A DNA stretch of 63,364 bases from Streptomyces turgidiscabies Car8 (GCF_000331005.1 NZ_AEJB01000465.1:1-63364), one strand, 5' to 3'; counted from the stretch's first letter, positions 33,768-42,960 are shown. The notes: generated from the letters alone by a model not told the origin. Numbers and translations: made by a program.

Positions 33768-34810
33768 CGACGTACCCCCTCTTCGGTGCCGGGAGCAGCC
33801 CCGTACGGCGCCGGTCCCTGCACCCCCTGTGCGGTTGCCCGGGGCGGCCGTACGAACTGCACGGACGACTGGTCCCGTACCAGGAAGCGTTCGGGTGTCT
33901 CGATGGACGACAGCTTGCGCAGCCACCAGAAGCCGAGCGCGAACAGACCGCAGACTCCGGCGAGTACGACCTGTCCGATCGGCGTGCCGTACGGCTCGAC
34001 GAAGTCACGGTTGAAGACGGCGAGTCCGAGGACGAAGCCGACCGACACCACGACAACGATCTGTACGGACCGCCGAGTTGACGACCGCTGTGCCATGACC
34101 CGGTGCCGCATGTCGACCTCCTCGCGCGCCGACTTCGCGAGCGCGCCCAGGACTTGACGCAGACCCGGGCCGCGAAGCCGAGCGTTGAGGATGAGCGCCG
34201 CGACGATGATGTCGGCGGACGCGTCGTCGATCTCGTCCGCGAGCTGCTGGAGCGCCTCGGGGAGAGGAGTACGGGAGCGGAGCCGGTCGACCATCGCGTC
34301 CAGATGCGGACGCAGTACCGGGGCTGCCGCGCGCGCCGACGCCGGGATCGCCTGCTCCAGGCCGACAGCGCCGGCGATCGTGTCGCGCAGCGACTCCGTC
34401 CAGGAGGCGAGGGCCTCGACGCGCCGCATACCGGCCCGTTCCTCCGCCGCGCCGCCGAAGAGACGGTCCCAGAAGAAGACGAGGACACCGGCCGCGATAC
34501 CGGCCACCGCCCACCGGGTGAGCACCAGCACGGCGAGTCCGACGAGGGCGGCGAGCGAACCGCGCTGCCCCGCGAACCGGATGAGTTCGTTCGCCCGCTC
34601 GCTGGCCTTCTGCTTCTCGTGCTCCGGCTTGACCGGCAGCCCGCGGATCGCGATCAGGAGCAGCGCGAGCCCGCCGCCGACGGTGACGCCGGCCACGAGC
34701 GAGTAGAGGACCTCGGTGGAGAACAGTCCGCCCATGGAGCCGAGCGGGCCGGCCGCCACCGAGTACACGTCCCCGTACGCATGCGTATTGCTGTACGTCG
34801 TCATGGTCAC
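33764..34810 (-). CDS. tadB: TadB-like inner-membrane platform protein
   Basis: The 348-aa T2SSF-domain protein has two N-terminal and two C-terminal TM segments around a cytoplasmic domain containing ASWTESLRDTIAGAVGLEQA. The start GTG overlaps the tadA stop (GTGA); ATG 34804 is an alternative. It pairs with TadC in the platform. Confidence 0.88.
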   Translation of the reverse strand: MTMTTYSNTHAYGDVYSVAAGPLGSMGGLFSTEVLYSLVAGVTVGGGLALLLIAIRGLPVKPEHEKQKASERANELIRFAGQRGSLAALVGLAVLVLTRWAVAGIAAGVLVFFWDRLFGGAAEERAGMRRVEALASWTESLRDTIAGAVGLEQAIPASARAAAPVLRPHLDAMVDRLRSRTPLPEALQQLADEIDDASADIIVAALILNARLRGPGLRQVLGALAKSAREEVDMRHRVMAQRSSTRRSVQIVVVVSVGFVLGLAVFNRDFVEPYGTPIGQVVLAGVCGLFALGFWWLRKLSSIETPERFLVRDQSSVQFVRPPRATAQGVQGPAPYGAAPGTEEGVRR

Positions 34811-36117
34811 CCCCAGTTCCCGCCGGGCAACCGGTACCCGTGCGCGACCAGATCGTCGAGGCAGGAAATGGGCGCGTGCGGCACGATGCGGCCGTCCGGG
34901 GTCTCGGCGAAGATCTCGCTGGACAGCACGCGGCCGTCCACGCCGTTGACCTCACGGACCGAGGTCACCATGCGCTGGAGCCGCCCGCCCGTCTGGTAGT
35001 TGTTGCGCCGCTGGATGAAGACGACGAAGTTCACGGCGCCTGCGACGAGCATCTGGCTGGCCTCGATGGGCAGCCGCTCCGCCGCCTGGAGCGCGTACGT
35101 GGAAATACGGTTGAAGACCTCGTGCGAGCTGTTGGCGTGGATCGTGGAGAGCGAGCCGTCGTTGCCCTGTGACATCGCGTTGAGCATCGTCACGATCTCG
35201 TCGCCGAGCACCTCACCGACGATGACGCGGGAGGGGTTCATACGCAGTGACCGCCGCACCAGCTCGGCCATCGAAATCATGCCCAGGCCCTCGGAGTTGG
35301 GCAGCCGCTCCTCGAACGCCACGACGTTGGGGTGGAGTTCGGGAAACTGGTCGAGACCCAGCTCCATAGCGCGCTCGACGGTGATGAGTCGTTCGTGCGG
35401 CGGGATCTCGTTGGCGAGGGCGCGCAACAGCGTGGTCTTACCCGCGTTCGTAGCGCCCGCGATCATGATGTTCTTCCGGGCGCGCACGGCACAGGCCATG
35501 AAGTGCGCGACTTCCGGGGTCACGGTCCCGTTCCCGACGAGGTCGGAGATGAAGACTTTTCCCATACGCGCACGACGGATGGAGAGCGCGGGGCGACGCG
35601 TCACGTCCATCACGGCAGACAGTCGCGACCCGTCCGGCAGCCGCAGGTCGAGCTGCGGATTGGCGGAGTCGAAGGGCCGGGAGGAGAGCCCGGAGTAGGC
35701 GCCGAGCACCTGGATCAGCTCGATGAGCTCCTCGTCGGACTCGGCGACGGGATCCCCCGCGACCTCACGCCCGTCGGAATACCCGACGAAGACCTGGTCG
35801 TACCCGTTGATGTCGATGTTCTCGACGTCGACGTTGTCGAGCAGCGGCTGCAGCCTGCCGACCCCGAAGAGCGCGGCGTGCACGGCAGCCGCGTACTGCT
35901 CCTCGGTCTCGGCATCCAGCGGCGTACGCCCGGCGTTGATCTCGGTCCGGGCGTAGTCCTCGAGGATCTGGGCTATGACGGCCCGCGCGTACTGCCGCTC
36001 GTCCTCGCCGGACATCGGCGTGACGTTGGAGGCCTGGTCGAGCCGACGCTGCTCGGCGATCCGGTCACCGGCGTCCTGCCGGAACCGCTTGACCAACGAG
36101 TGGTCGACAGCGGTCAT
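34807..36117 (-). CDS. tadA: TadA/CpaF-type secretion ATPase
   Basis: The 436-aa hexameric ATPase powers Flp pilus assembly. It has a Walker A motif, GATNAGKTT (221-229), an ASP-box-like region ERAMELGLDQFPELHPNVVAF, and the Walker B/His box region RVIVGEVLGDEI and STIHANSSHEVFNR. ATG 36117 overlaps the upstream stop by ATGA. Confidence 0.93.
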   Translation of the reverse strand: MTAVDHSLVKRFRQDAGDRIAEQRRLDQASNVTPMSGEDERQYARAVIAQILEDYARTEINAGRTPLDAETEEQYAAAVHAALFGVGRLQPLLDNVDVENIDINGYDQVFVGYSDGREVAGDPVAESDEELIELIQVLGAYSGLSSRPFDSANPQLDLRLPDGSRLSAVMDVTRRPALSIRRARMGKVFISDLVGNGTVTPEVAHFMACAVRARKNIMIAGATNAGKTTLLRALANEIPPHERLITVERAMELGLDQFPELHPNVVAFEERLPNSEGLGMISMAELVRRSLRMNPSRVIVGEVLGDEIVTMLNAMSQGNDGSLSTIHANSSHEVFNRISTYALQAAERLPIEASQMLVAGAVNFVVFIQRRNNYQTGGRLQRMVTSVREVNGVDGRVLSSEIFAETPDGRIVPHAPISCLDDLVAHGYRLPGGNWG

Positions 36118-37067
36118 CGCCCGGCTCCGGCATGGCCGGGCTGGCCTCCGGCGTAGCCGGACTGACCACCGGGCTGGCCGGACTGCTGACCGGCCTGGCC
36201 GGGCATCGGAACTTGGTGCCCCGGGCCCGCATGGCTCTGCCCCTGACCCTGGACCTGGCTGGGTACGGACCATGCGGCGCCGTACTGCTGGTACAGGTCC
36301 GAAGTCACCTTGCGGGCCGACCGGATGAGCATCGACTTGTCGAGCCGCCCGCGCTTACGCCCGGCCAACTGCTCGGCCCCGGCCGGGTCTTCGGCGAGCG
36401 TGCCGACAACCCGGGCACCCGTCTGCGCGTGTACGAGCATGTCGTTGACCTGGTTGACCAACTTGCCCGAGTTGTTCGGGTCGGCGATGAGGATGACCCC
36501 GATGAGCGGGTTCGCGAGACTGGCGGCACCGCGCGGACCGCCGTGCAGCTTGGTGGAGAGGGCCGCGGCCCGATCCCGTACCCGGGCGATGGCCTCCGGC
36601 TCGGTACGCGAGATGAGCAGCACGAGCGCGGCATGCGGGAACAGCTCGACGACAGAGGTGTCCCCGCTGATGCGTCCGCAGTCGGCGATGACGTCGGCGG
36701 GCGCGTTCGGGGAGTCGGCGAGCTGCGCGAAGGCGCTGCCGAGGGTGGGCCAGAGCCCGGCGAGCGCGGCGGCCTGCTCGGCGATACCGAGCCCGACGAG
36801 CACTTCGAGCCCGCCGCTCAACGGCTGTACGTGGTCCCAGAGTTGATCGGGAACGAGCCCGCGCCGGGCGGTCGCGGCGATGGACAGCATGCCGGTGTTG
36901 GGGTTGAGCATCCCGCCGTGCGCGGCGGCACTCCGGTAGACGAGGTCACCGCCGGCCGGGTCGGTCTCGGCGAGCAGAGCCCGCCGAGGCCAGACCGCCG
37001 CGAGCGCGACGGCCGCGGTGGTCACGCCGGGTGAACCCTTGTCGGCGGCAAGAACGATGAGCGCCAT
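36114..37067 (-). CDS. CpaE/TadZ-like ParA-family ATPase
   Basis: The 317-aa MinD/ParA-type protein begins MALIVLAADKGSPGVTT, a deviant Walker A, with a switch-like ADPAGGDLVY and DVIADCGR as Walker B. The last 60 residues are Gln/Gly/Pro-rich and probably disordered. In Tad systems the CpaE/TadZ protein positions the pilus machine at the pole or along hyphae. It lies 16 bp after cpaB. Confidence 0.85.
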   Translation of the reverse strand: MALIVLAADKGSPGVTTAAVALAAVWPRRALLAETDPAGGDLVYRSAAAHGGMLNPNTGMLSIAATARRGLVPDQLWDHVQPLSGGLEVLVGLGIAEQAAALAGLWPTLGSAFAQLADSPNAPADVIADCGRISGDTSVVELFPHAALVLLISRTEPEAIARVRDRAAALSTKLHGGPRGAASLANPLIGVILIADPNNSGKLVNQVNDMLVHAQTGARVVGTLAEDPAGAEQLAGRKRGRLDKSMLIRSARKVTSDLYQQYGAAWSVPSQVQGQGQSHAGPGHQVPMPGQAGQQSGQPGGQSGYAGGQPGHAGAGR

Positions 37068-37083
37068 GGTTCTGGGGCCGCCT

Positions 37084-37815
37084 TCAGCTGCTGGGGATGA
37101 GCACGAGAGCCACTTGGCCGGCTGCAGCGGCCTGAGCCAGTTCGGCGGCCTTGGTGCTGTCGACCGTGAGGGTGACGGGCAGGTTGGTGCTGCTTATCAC
37201 GTCGCTGTCCGTGGCCTGCTGAATGTCGTTGCTGACCTTCGCCTTGTCCACGATCAGAGTCGTGCCGGCATCGGACGAGGAGGAACTGCTGGACCCCGTA
37301 CTGGAGCCGGTACCGGTGCCGGTGGAGCTGACGCGGTAGGCGGCGACGAGGTCTCCCTGCTTGAGGCCGCTCGGGTACTGGCCCTCCTTGAGGGAGAGCC
37401 CGACGATGGCCTGTCCGGCGCCGAGGCCGGTCTCGCCGGTGAACATCTGGCCGACCGGGACGACTCCCTTAGGGATGGCGCTGACGGCCTTCAGCTTCAT
37501 CAGGCCGGACAACTGCTCCCACGGGATGTAGTCGATGGTGTCGTCGGCCGCGACAAGGACGGAAGTCGTGTTGGCCTTGCTGACGTGTCCCCCAGCCGGG
37601 ATGGGGGCGGTCACCTTGACGACCTCGATCCGGTCACCCGCCCGCAGCACCAGCATCGTCGCGCCCAGCGCCCCGACGAGAATCAGAAGCACCGCGAGAG
37701 CGGCAAGAGCCGGTTTGCGTTCGCGAGGCGGCGCCGGGAGCCGCTCGCCGGACATCGGCGGAGCGGGCACCGAGGAACGGCCGCCGCCCGCACCCGTACG
37801 CTCTTGGATCTTCAC
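37084..37815 (-). CDS. cpaB: CpaB/RcpC-like SAF domain protein
   Basis: The 243-aa protein has a cytoplasmic Pro-rich start and one TM helix (ALAALAVLLILVGALGATML). A SAF domain (VTAPIPAGGHVSKANTTSV) follows, with a Thr/Gly/Ser linker inside the extracytoplasmic region. It begins at a GTG at 37815. It is the first gene of the nine-gene Tad operon. Confidence 0.85.
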   Translation of the reverse strand: MKIQERTGAGGGRSSVPAPPMSGERLPAPPRERKPALAALAVLLILVGALGATMLVLRAGDRIEVVKVTAPIPAGGHVSKANTTSVLVAADDTIDYIPWEQLSGLMKLKAVSAIPKGVVPVGQMFTGETGLGAGQAIVGLSLKEGQYPSGLKQGDLVAAYRVSSTGTGTGSSTGSSSSSSSDAGTTLIVDKAKVSNDIQQATDSDVISSTNLPVTLTVDSTKAAELAQAAAAGQVALVLIPSS

Positions 37816-38247
37816 GCAACAGCTCCCCGTACACCCAAGAAAAATTCTGCCAATTTAAGTGCTAAATAGGACACTTCACTCGCGAAGTGCGCGATACACC
37901 CTTGCCGGACGTACCGCCCGACCTGGCCAACTAGCCAGCGCTGGAGTGAGTGTCAAGCCATGGCACCGTATCAGCCGCACATAAGCCCCTCAAGGCGCGT
38001 TCTGAATCGTGAACAGCGAGCGGCACAACGTTATTCACGCGCAACCATGGCCGTACGGTTGCCGGTTGGAGACAGGGATCCGGATACGACACCTGCTGTG
38101 CACGCGCGAATCCGTTGCCCACCCGACATCCGCAGGTCAGACAACCCGGGCCACCGCCCCCACGTGTCCCCACGGGTCACCCATGAGGCCTGCACGATTC
38201 GCTCACGCGATGGGGACGGACCGGTTCCGTCGTACGAGGGACATGCC
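37816..38247. promoter_or_regulatory. 432-bp gap with the Tad operon promoter region
   Basis: No convincing gene is seen. The stretch nearest cpaB (about 37829-37870) is unusually AT-rich for this genome and probably contains the operon promoter. An inverted repeat, CACTTC-N6-GAAGTG, at 37872-37889 and a second, CGTGAA-N20-TTCACG (38008-38039), are possible regulator sites. Exact promoter hexamers cannot be assigned. Confidence 0.45.
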
Positions 38248-39027
38248 TTACCGACGCGTGCCTTCTCGCAGCGCCCCCTCGAAGAGTTCCAGGACCTCGT
38301 CCAGGCCCATCTCACGCCGCCCCCGCCTCCCTGACGAGCTTCCCGACCGCTCTCCCGGCTGCTCTCCCGACACGATCCAGCCGCCGTCCCACTCCACACG
38401 CCAGACCTTGCCCAAGCGGTTTTCGAACTCCACGAATCCGCCGGAGGAATCCGCCAGTTCGGGAATCTCCTGTCGGACGATCCGGGGGTACGTCAACGCG
38501 CGCCCGACATTGGTACTTCCGCCACCGGTACGGGGATTGTCGAAGCTCATCTTCACGAACGGCACCGGCTCTCGCCCGATTTCGGCGGGATGGAGCATCT
38601 TCGTGTACCTGGCCTCCGCTTCGGCGAGGCTCTCGCCCCCGGAGAACTCGCAGGCGTACGCCGGAAAGACGATGTACGTCACCGCTGTGAGGTCGGGATT
38701 CTGCGCCTTGTGATGACCGTGAACCTCGGGGACGGCTGCCGCGACGGCGTCGAACTCGTAGCCGGGTACGCGCAGGTCCTCCACGAAGCCGAGGAAACGC
38801 CCCGCGTCCATCAGCTCCTGCTCGTGAGCGCGGGCGAAGGACAGCACTTCAAGGGCGAGGCTCTCATCGTGCTTCCCGCGCTGGTTGGTCTGAAGGAGCC
38901 GATTTCCGTCGCCGTTCAGAACGCCCGCGAAATGCAGTACCGGGTTGAGACTCCACCGCCAGGCCCCGTCCAGGCCATCGAGGGGTGCGGCATTGCGGAA
39001 ACCGGCGATGGTGGCCTGTAGATCCAT
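38248..39027 (-). CDS. Hypothetical soluble protein
   Basis: The 259-aa protein has no recognised family. Conserved-looking features are a WRWSLNPVLHFAGVLNG segment, the aromatic VPGYEFDAVAAAVPEVHGHH block, the hydrophobic TYIVFPAYACEFSGGESL and a C-terminal EWDGGWIVSGEQ followed by an Arg/Gly/Ser linker and an amphipathic helix. ATG 39027 follows GGAAGGAATC. It may belong to the toxin/immunity-rich neighbourhood, but nothing in the sequence proves it. Confidence 0.65.
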   Translation of the reverse strand: MDLQATIAGFRNAAPLDGLDGAWRWSLNPVLHFAGVLNGDGNRLLQTNQRGKHDESLALEVLSFARAHEQELMDAGRFLGFVEDLRVPGYEFDAVAAAVPEVHGHHKAQNPDLTAVTYIVFPAYACEFSGGESLAEAEARYTKMLHPAEIGREPVPFVKMSFDNPRTGGGSTNVGRALTYPRIVRQEIPELADSSGGFVEFENRLGKVWRVEWDGGWIVSGEQPGERSGSSSGRRGRREMGLDEVLELFEGALREGTRR

Positions 39028-39092
39028 GATTCCTTCCAGCAGCGCAGACGCACGCGGCAGATGAACGAGAAAAACAGGAGAATCGGGAGGTA

Positions 39093-39227
39093 CCAGGTCA
39101 GGAGCACGAGTACGGCCGGGCCTGCGTCCTGACCTTCAGCCTTCACCCGTTCGTGAACCCGGCGACGCACCCGGAGTTGTACGGACGGGTGATCTCGGGG
39201 CTGGACACGCGGACGCCGTTCCTCTAG
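39093..39227 (+). pseudogene. Fragment coding the end of an unknown protein
   Basis: In the 433-bp gap before the lipoprotein gene, the plus strand reads HEYGRACVLTFSLHPFVNPA, continuing through HPELYGRVISGLDTRTPFL to a stop at 39225-39227. There is no start codon or upstream part. This protein-like stretch suggests a gene remnant; the LTFSLHP piece faintly recalls polysaccharide deacetylase C-termini. On the opposite strand a frame from 39401 to 38916 contains a hydrophobic segment (VLVLLTWYLPILLFFSFICR), but it overlaps the next gene and is doubtful. Confidence 0.4.
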
Positions 39228-39460
39228 TCCGATAGCTGCCGCGAAGGCGGCCCGAAACAGCTCGGCTCCGGACGCTGCCTCAGTGTCCAGGGCTGCGTGC
39301 ATCTCCGGGTGGACACGATCAGGACACAGGACGTATCGAATTTGTGCCCATAGATTCACAAACACCCCCGCCGCGATAGCAGTCCAGCCTGGCAGCACCA
39401 CAAGCCCCCCAGATACCGTCAGGGCTCTCAGCTGTATCTACACCTCACGGGGAGCCCACC

Positions 39461-40132
39461 TTGAAGCGCCGCTCTTTGCCCGTTGCTGCCGCGCTCACCG
39501 CAACCGCAGCCCTGCTGCTGACGGCCTGCGGCAGCGGAGACGACAGCTCCAGCGACAAGAACAAGATCGCCGGCGCCGAACAGACCACGTCAACACCGTC
39601 GAAGTCGGCGGAGCCGTCGGCGGCAGCGACGGCGGGCGGATCGGACGGCGTGGACGTGTCGCTGCCCAAGGACGTCAACCTGGTCTTCGACTGGACCAAG
39701 CCTACGAAGAAGAACGAGGCGGCGGCGATGGACGACGCGGCCAACTTCCTCCGCGCCATCTACCGGGGCGTCGACAAGCGCAGCACAAAAGACGCGGCCT
39801 TGACCGCCTACGCCACCGGCGACGGGCTGCACTACGCGCAGGTGCAGATCAACGAATGGATCAAGGGCGGCTGGACTGCCGCGGGCACCCAGCGCCAATA
39901 CGACGCCACCACCCGGTCCGCCGCGAACGGCAACTCCGTTGAGGTCGCGTTCTGCACGGACTCGAGCAAGTTCCCCGGCAAAGAGGTCAAGACCGGGAAG
40001 GTCCTGGAGAGCACACCCAGCCTCGCGGACTTCGACTACTTCAAGATCATCATGGTCAAGTACCCCACGGATGAAGGCCTGTGGCAGGCGTCCAAGGTCT
40101 TCGTCGAGACAAGGGCGGCGAAGTGCCAGTGA
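39461..40132 (+). CDS. Lipoprotein, paralogue of the one at 15198
   Basis: The 223-aa protein starts with TTG at 39461 behind ACGGGGAG. The signal ends in the lipobox LLTAC. After a Ser/Thr/Ala linker, the folded domain shares with its paralogue SLPKDVNLVFDW, the AxxFLRAIYRG region, the ASTCxDxSKFxGKxVKT pattern and the terminal Cys. A -10-like TACCGT lies at 39414-39419. Its stop overlaps the next GTG. It is the first gene of a run of seven that continues into T7SS cassette A, so co-expression with that cassette is likely. Confidence 0.8.
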   Translation: MKRRSLPVAAALTATAALLLTACGSGDDSSSDKNKIAGAEQTTSTPSKSAEPSAAATAGGSDGVDVSLPKDVNLVFDWTKPTKKNEAAAMDDAANFLRAIYRGVDKRSTKDAALTAYATGDGLHYAQVQINEWIKGGWTAAGTQRQYDATTRSAANGNSVEVAFCTDSSKFPGKEVKTGKVLESTPSLADFDYFKIIMVKYPTDEGLWQASKVFVETRAAKCQ

Positions 40133-41214
40133 CCACATCACGGCACACGACCCTCGGCGCCGGTACCGCTTCCCTGGCCCTCGCGCTCGGCATTCTCGTC
40201 CTCACGGCGTCCAGCTCCGCAGCGAAACCCGTGGACTACGGTAAAGGCGGCGCCACCGAAGAGCAGGGCGGCACCGACAGCACCGGCATCTACGCCGCCG
40301 CCCAGATCCAGTACTCCGGCTCTGTCGCCAAGGGCGGCAGCACCGGCAACGTAACGTCGGCCGACGTCAACTGGACGCCCCCAGCCTGCTGGTACGCCCC
40401 CTACCTCGGCGCCAAGGACTTCAAGGCGAAGATGTCCAAGAGCATCGAGGACCAGCTGAACACCCCCGGCATGGGCGGTACCGCCAGCTCGGCGCTCGGC
40501 CAGACGCAGAGCCACTACGAGGACGGGTTCGGCTGGACCGACACCCCCGGCTACAAGGACTACAACGTCGACAAGGACGGCGAAGGGATGTTCTGGGCCG
40601 GCGTCGAAAACCCAAACGAGCCGGATGCACTCAAGCGGACCGCGTGCTCGGACCTCCCCTTCTGGGTCGACAACGGCGAGGCTCCGCCACCCCGGTACGA
40701 ACAGGCCATCAGCCCGGAGATTCTCGCCGGCCTCGCCTACCAGCACATGCAGCTTCCGGACACCAAGGTCACCCTCGCGCCCGCAGCCAACACCAAGGTG
40801 AACCTGCCGACCTGGGCGTGGCTGAACAAGGCCGTCTTCGACGAGGTCCGGGCAACGGCGGCCGTCAACGCCCCGGGCTTGAACATCCAGGCCACGACCA
40901 CCGCCAAGCCCGTGTCCCTCAAGCTGGAGCCGGGCACCGCGGACGCCGAGACCTATCCGGCCTCCGGCGAGTGCGTCATCAACGCCGACGGCTCCATCGG
41001 CGAGCCCTACGCCCAGGGCAAGGCCGGCCAGACACCGCCGTGCGGGCTCAAGTACCTCCGCTCCTCGGGCACCGGGATGTACAACCTGCGGGCGACCATC
41101 ACCTGGGACATCGCATGGACCGGCACCGGAGGCGCGGGCGGGGACCTGCCCGACGGCACGTTCGGCAGCGAACAGGCGATCACCGTTCAGGAGATCCAGG
41201 CCGTCAACCGGTAA
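40129..41214 (+). CDS. Secreted protein, paralogue of the one at 15851
   Basis: The 361-aa exported protein has a signal peptide ending near SSSAAK. Conserved blocks with the paralogue include NWTPPACWYAPYL, FWVDNGEA, KVNLPTWAWLNKAVF, AKPVSLKLEPGTADAET and VQEIQAVNR at the end. The GTG at 40129 overlaps the lipoprotein stop (GTGA), mirroring the ATGA overlap of the first pair; a GTG at 40123 is the alternative. The 46-bp gap to the WXG100-like gene suggests one transcript. Confidence 0.8.
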   Translation: MTTSRHTTLGAGTASLALALGILVLTASSSAAKPVDYGKGGATEEQGGTDSTGIYAAAQIQYSGSVAKGGSTGNVTSADVNWTPPACWYAPYLGAKDFKAKMSKSIEDQLNTPGMGGTASSALGQTQSHYEDGFGWTDTPGYKDYNVDKDGEGMFWAGVENPNEPDALKRTACSDLPFWVDNGEAPPPRYEQAISPEILAGLAYQHMQLPDTKVTLAPAANTKVNLPTWAWLNKAVFDEVRATAAVNAPGLNIQATTTAKPVSLKLEPGTADAETYPASGECVINADGSIGEPYAQGKAGQTPPCGLKYLRSSGTGMYNLRATITWDIAWTGTGGAGGDLPDGTFGSEQAITVQEIQAVNR

Positions 41215-41260
41215 GCAGAGAACTGTCTCAGTCATGGTCCAGCACTAGGGAGATATGCCA

Positions 41261-41548
41261 ATGTCGGACCTGATCGTCGATTTCGACCTGCTCAGCACCT
41301 CGGCAAAGCAACTCAACGCCATTCAGCGCGAGTTCAAGAACCTCGACGACTGGAAAGATGAAATCAAGTCGGTTGTCGGAGCCTCTGAACTCAAGGAGGC
41401 CATGACCGACTTCATCGACAACTGGGACGACAACCGCAAGCGGCTGCTGGAGTCGCTGGATTCCGTCGGAAAAATGGTCGAGGGGACACGGGACACGTTC
41501 AAGAATCTCGACGACGAGCTGGCCAAGGCCGGAAAGCAGAAGAAGTAG
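41261..41548 (+). CDS. Cassette A small FxxNW protein (WXG100-like)
   Basis: The 95-aa helical hairpin has LIVDFDLLSTSAKQLNAIQ, the turn FIDNWDDNRKRLL and a final helix FKNLDDELAKAG close to that of the protein at 30589. The ATG at 41261 is preferred, since AGGGAG at 41247-41252 is too near the ATG at 41255. By comparison with Lap-type partners of LXG toxins it probably forms a complex with the N-terminus of the effector encoded next. Confidence 0.82.
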   Translation: MSDLIVDFDLLSTSAKQLNAIQREFKNLDDWKDEIKSVVGASELKEAMTDFIDNWDDNRKRLLESLDSVGKMVEGTRDTFKNLDDELAKAGKQKK

Positions 41549-41597
41549 GACCGTACGTCCTGTAAAAGCCGACTGAGCACTGTCTTCCGGGGGAGAT

Positions 41598-42947
41598 ATG
41601 GCAAGGCCCAAGGACTGGCATCCACTGCGCGAGAGCGATCCCGTACCAGGTGATCCCGAGGGCGTCCGTAGCCAGGTCACGCACATGAAGAAGATCGCCG
41701 AGTTCCTGCGTACGCAGGCCGCAGCGCTCACGGCGATGGCCGACGCCGACAACCTCAAGGGCCAGTACGCCGAGAAACTGGGCGAAGACGCCCGTGGCCT
41801 CGGCCGCAAGCTCGACGAGGCGGAGGACCGCTATCGCGAGGTGAAGGGGCACCTTTCCAACTGGGCGGACGAACTGCAGGAGTTCCAGCGGAAGGCCGAC
41901 CAGGCACTCGGTGACGCCCAGGACGCCCAGCGCATCATCGACCGTCACACAGCCAAGGCGCACGACAAGACAGCCTCGGAGGAAAAGAAGGACGGGGAGA
42001 GCGGGAAAGACGGCGGCGCTCCCACTGAGGATCCCGAACTCATGCGTGCCAAGGAGGACTTAGAGGACGCGCGCAAGCGGGTGAACACGGCGGCCGGTGA
42101 CTACGAGGAGCGAGCCGGCCACTTCGCGGGAAAGATCCGGTCGTCCATCGACGACGACATGAAGGACAGCTGGTGGAACGACGTCAAGGCGTGGGTGGCT
42201 GACGCCGAGTGGCTCGGCGATTGGGCCGAATATCTGAGCTGGGCAGCGACCATCGTGGGTATCGCCGCCATGTTCTTCCCTTTCCTCGGCCCTCTTGCGC
42301 TGGCACTCACCATCGCCGTAGCTCTGATTCACCTCGTACAAGCGCTGACAGGAAATGGCTCATGGTTCGACGTCGTCATGGACATCGGTGCGCTCAAGAT
42401 GGCGCGGAACGGAATCAGGGCGGCCAAAGCCGTCAAAGCCCTCCAGGCGACTTCCCGCAAGACCGCGGCCGGGCTGGCCAAGGACAGGGCGGCATCACAA
42501 GCCGCACGGGGCAATGCGGGGGCGCGGAACACAGCGGCACGCGCCGGCCGGAAGCGTGGCGGCACATCGGGCAAGAACCGTGAAGCTGCCCGTGCCCGCC
42601 GCCTGCGTATGGAAGGCGAGAACCGCGCGGTCGGCAAGCGGGCTTCCGATGAAGTGCGCGACGCAGACATGCCTCAGGTCAGCGCGCAGGAAACGGCCGG
42701 TGCACTGGGCGACAAGGCACTCGGCCGCCAGATGAAGGACATCAACAAGCTGCGTGACGAGTATCCGGACAGCAGCATCCTCGCCAACAACGCTCGGCAA
42801 GCCGCGCGCCACACGGATGTCATTCGGGGCTCGTGGGGCGTTTCCACCGTGCTGGATGCGGCGGACAAGAGCGGGGACGCCATCAGCGGTGGCGAGTACG
42901 GCAGGATGAAGGGCGGAATGACCGCGCCCGTAGGATCGCAATGGTGA
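41598..42947 (+). CDS. Cassette A effector: T7SS-signal-like protein with TTA codon
   Basis: The 449-aa protein starts WHPLRESDPVPGDPEGVRSQ, the signal-like module shared with the proteins at 48274, 52249 and the RHS toxin. A coiled coil, a hydrophobic stretch (about residues 215-250) and the shared GSWFDVVMDIGAL block follow, then an Ala/Arg-rich region and a variable C-terminus. Codon 155 at 42060-42062 is TTA, the only one I noticed in a coding frame, so translation should depend on the bldA tRNA. The effector activity is unknown; membrane insertion is possible. Confidence 0.8.
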   Translation: MARPKDWHPLRESDPVPGDPEGVRSQVTHMKKIAEFLRTQAAALTAMADADNLKGQYAEKLGEDARGLGRKLDEAEDRYREVKGHLSNWADELQEFQRKADQALGDAQDAQRIIDRHTAKAHDKTASEEKKDGESGKDGGAPTEDPELMRAKEDLEDARKRVNTAAGDYEERAGHFAGKIRSSIDDDMKDSWWNDVKAWVADAEWLGDWAEYLSWAATIVGIAAMFFPFLGPLALALTIAVALIHLVQALTGNGSWFDVVMDIGALKMARNGIRAAKAVKALQATSRKTAAGLAKDRAASQAARGNAGARNTAARAGRKRGGTSGKNREAARARRLRMEGENRAVGKRASDEVRDADMPQVSAQETAGALGDKALGRQMKDINKLRDEYPDSSILANNARQAARHTDVIRGSWGVSTVLDAADKSGDAISGGEYGRMKGGMTAPVGSQW

Positions 42948-42960
42948 AGGAAGTCCGCTG

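Noticed and set aside
38916..39401. 162-codon minus-strand frame with a hydrophobic segment
   Set aside because: It overlaps the next gene by 112 bp, its middle is antisense to a protein-like plus-strand fragment, and no ribosome-binding site is evident; treated as doubtful and not listed as a gene.
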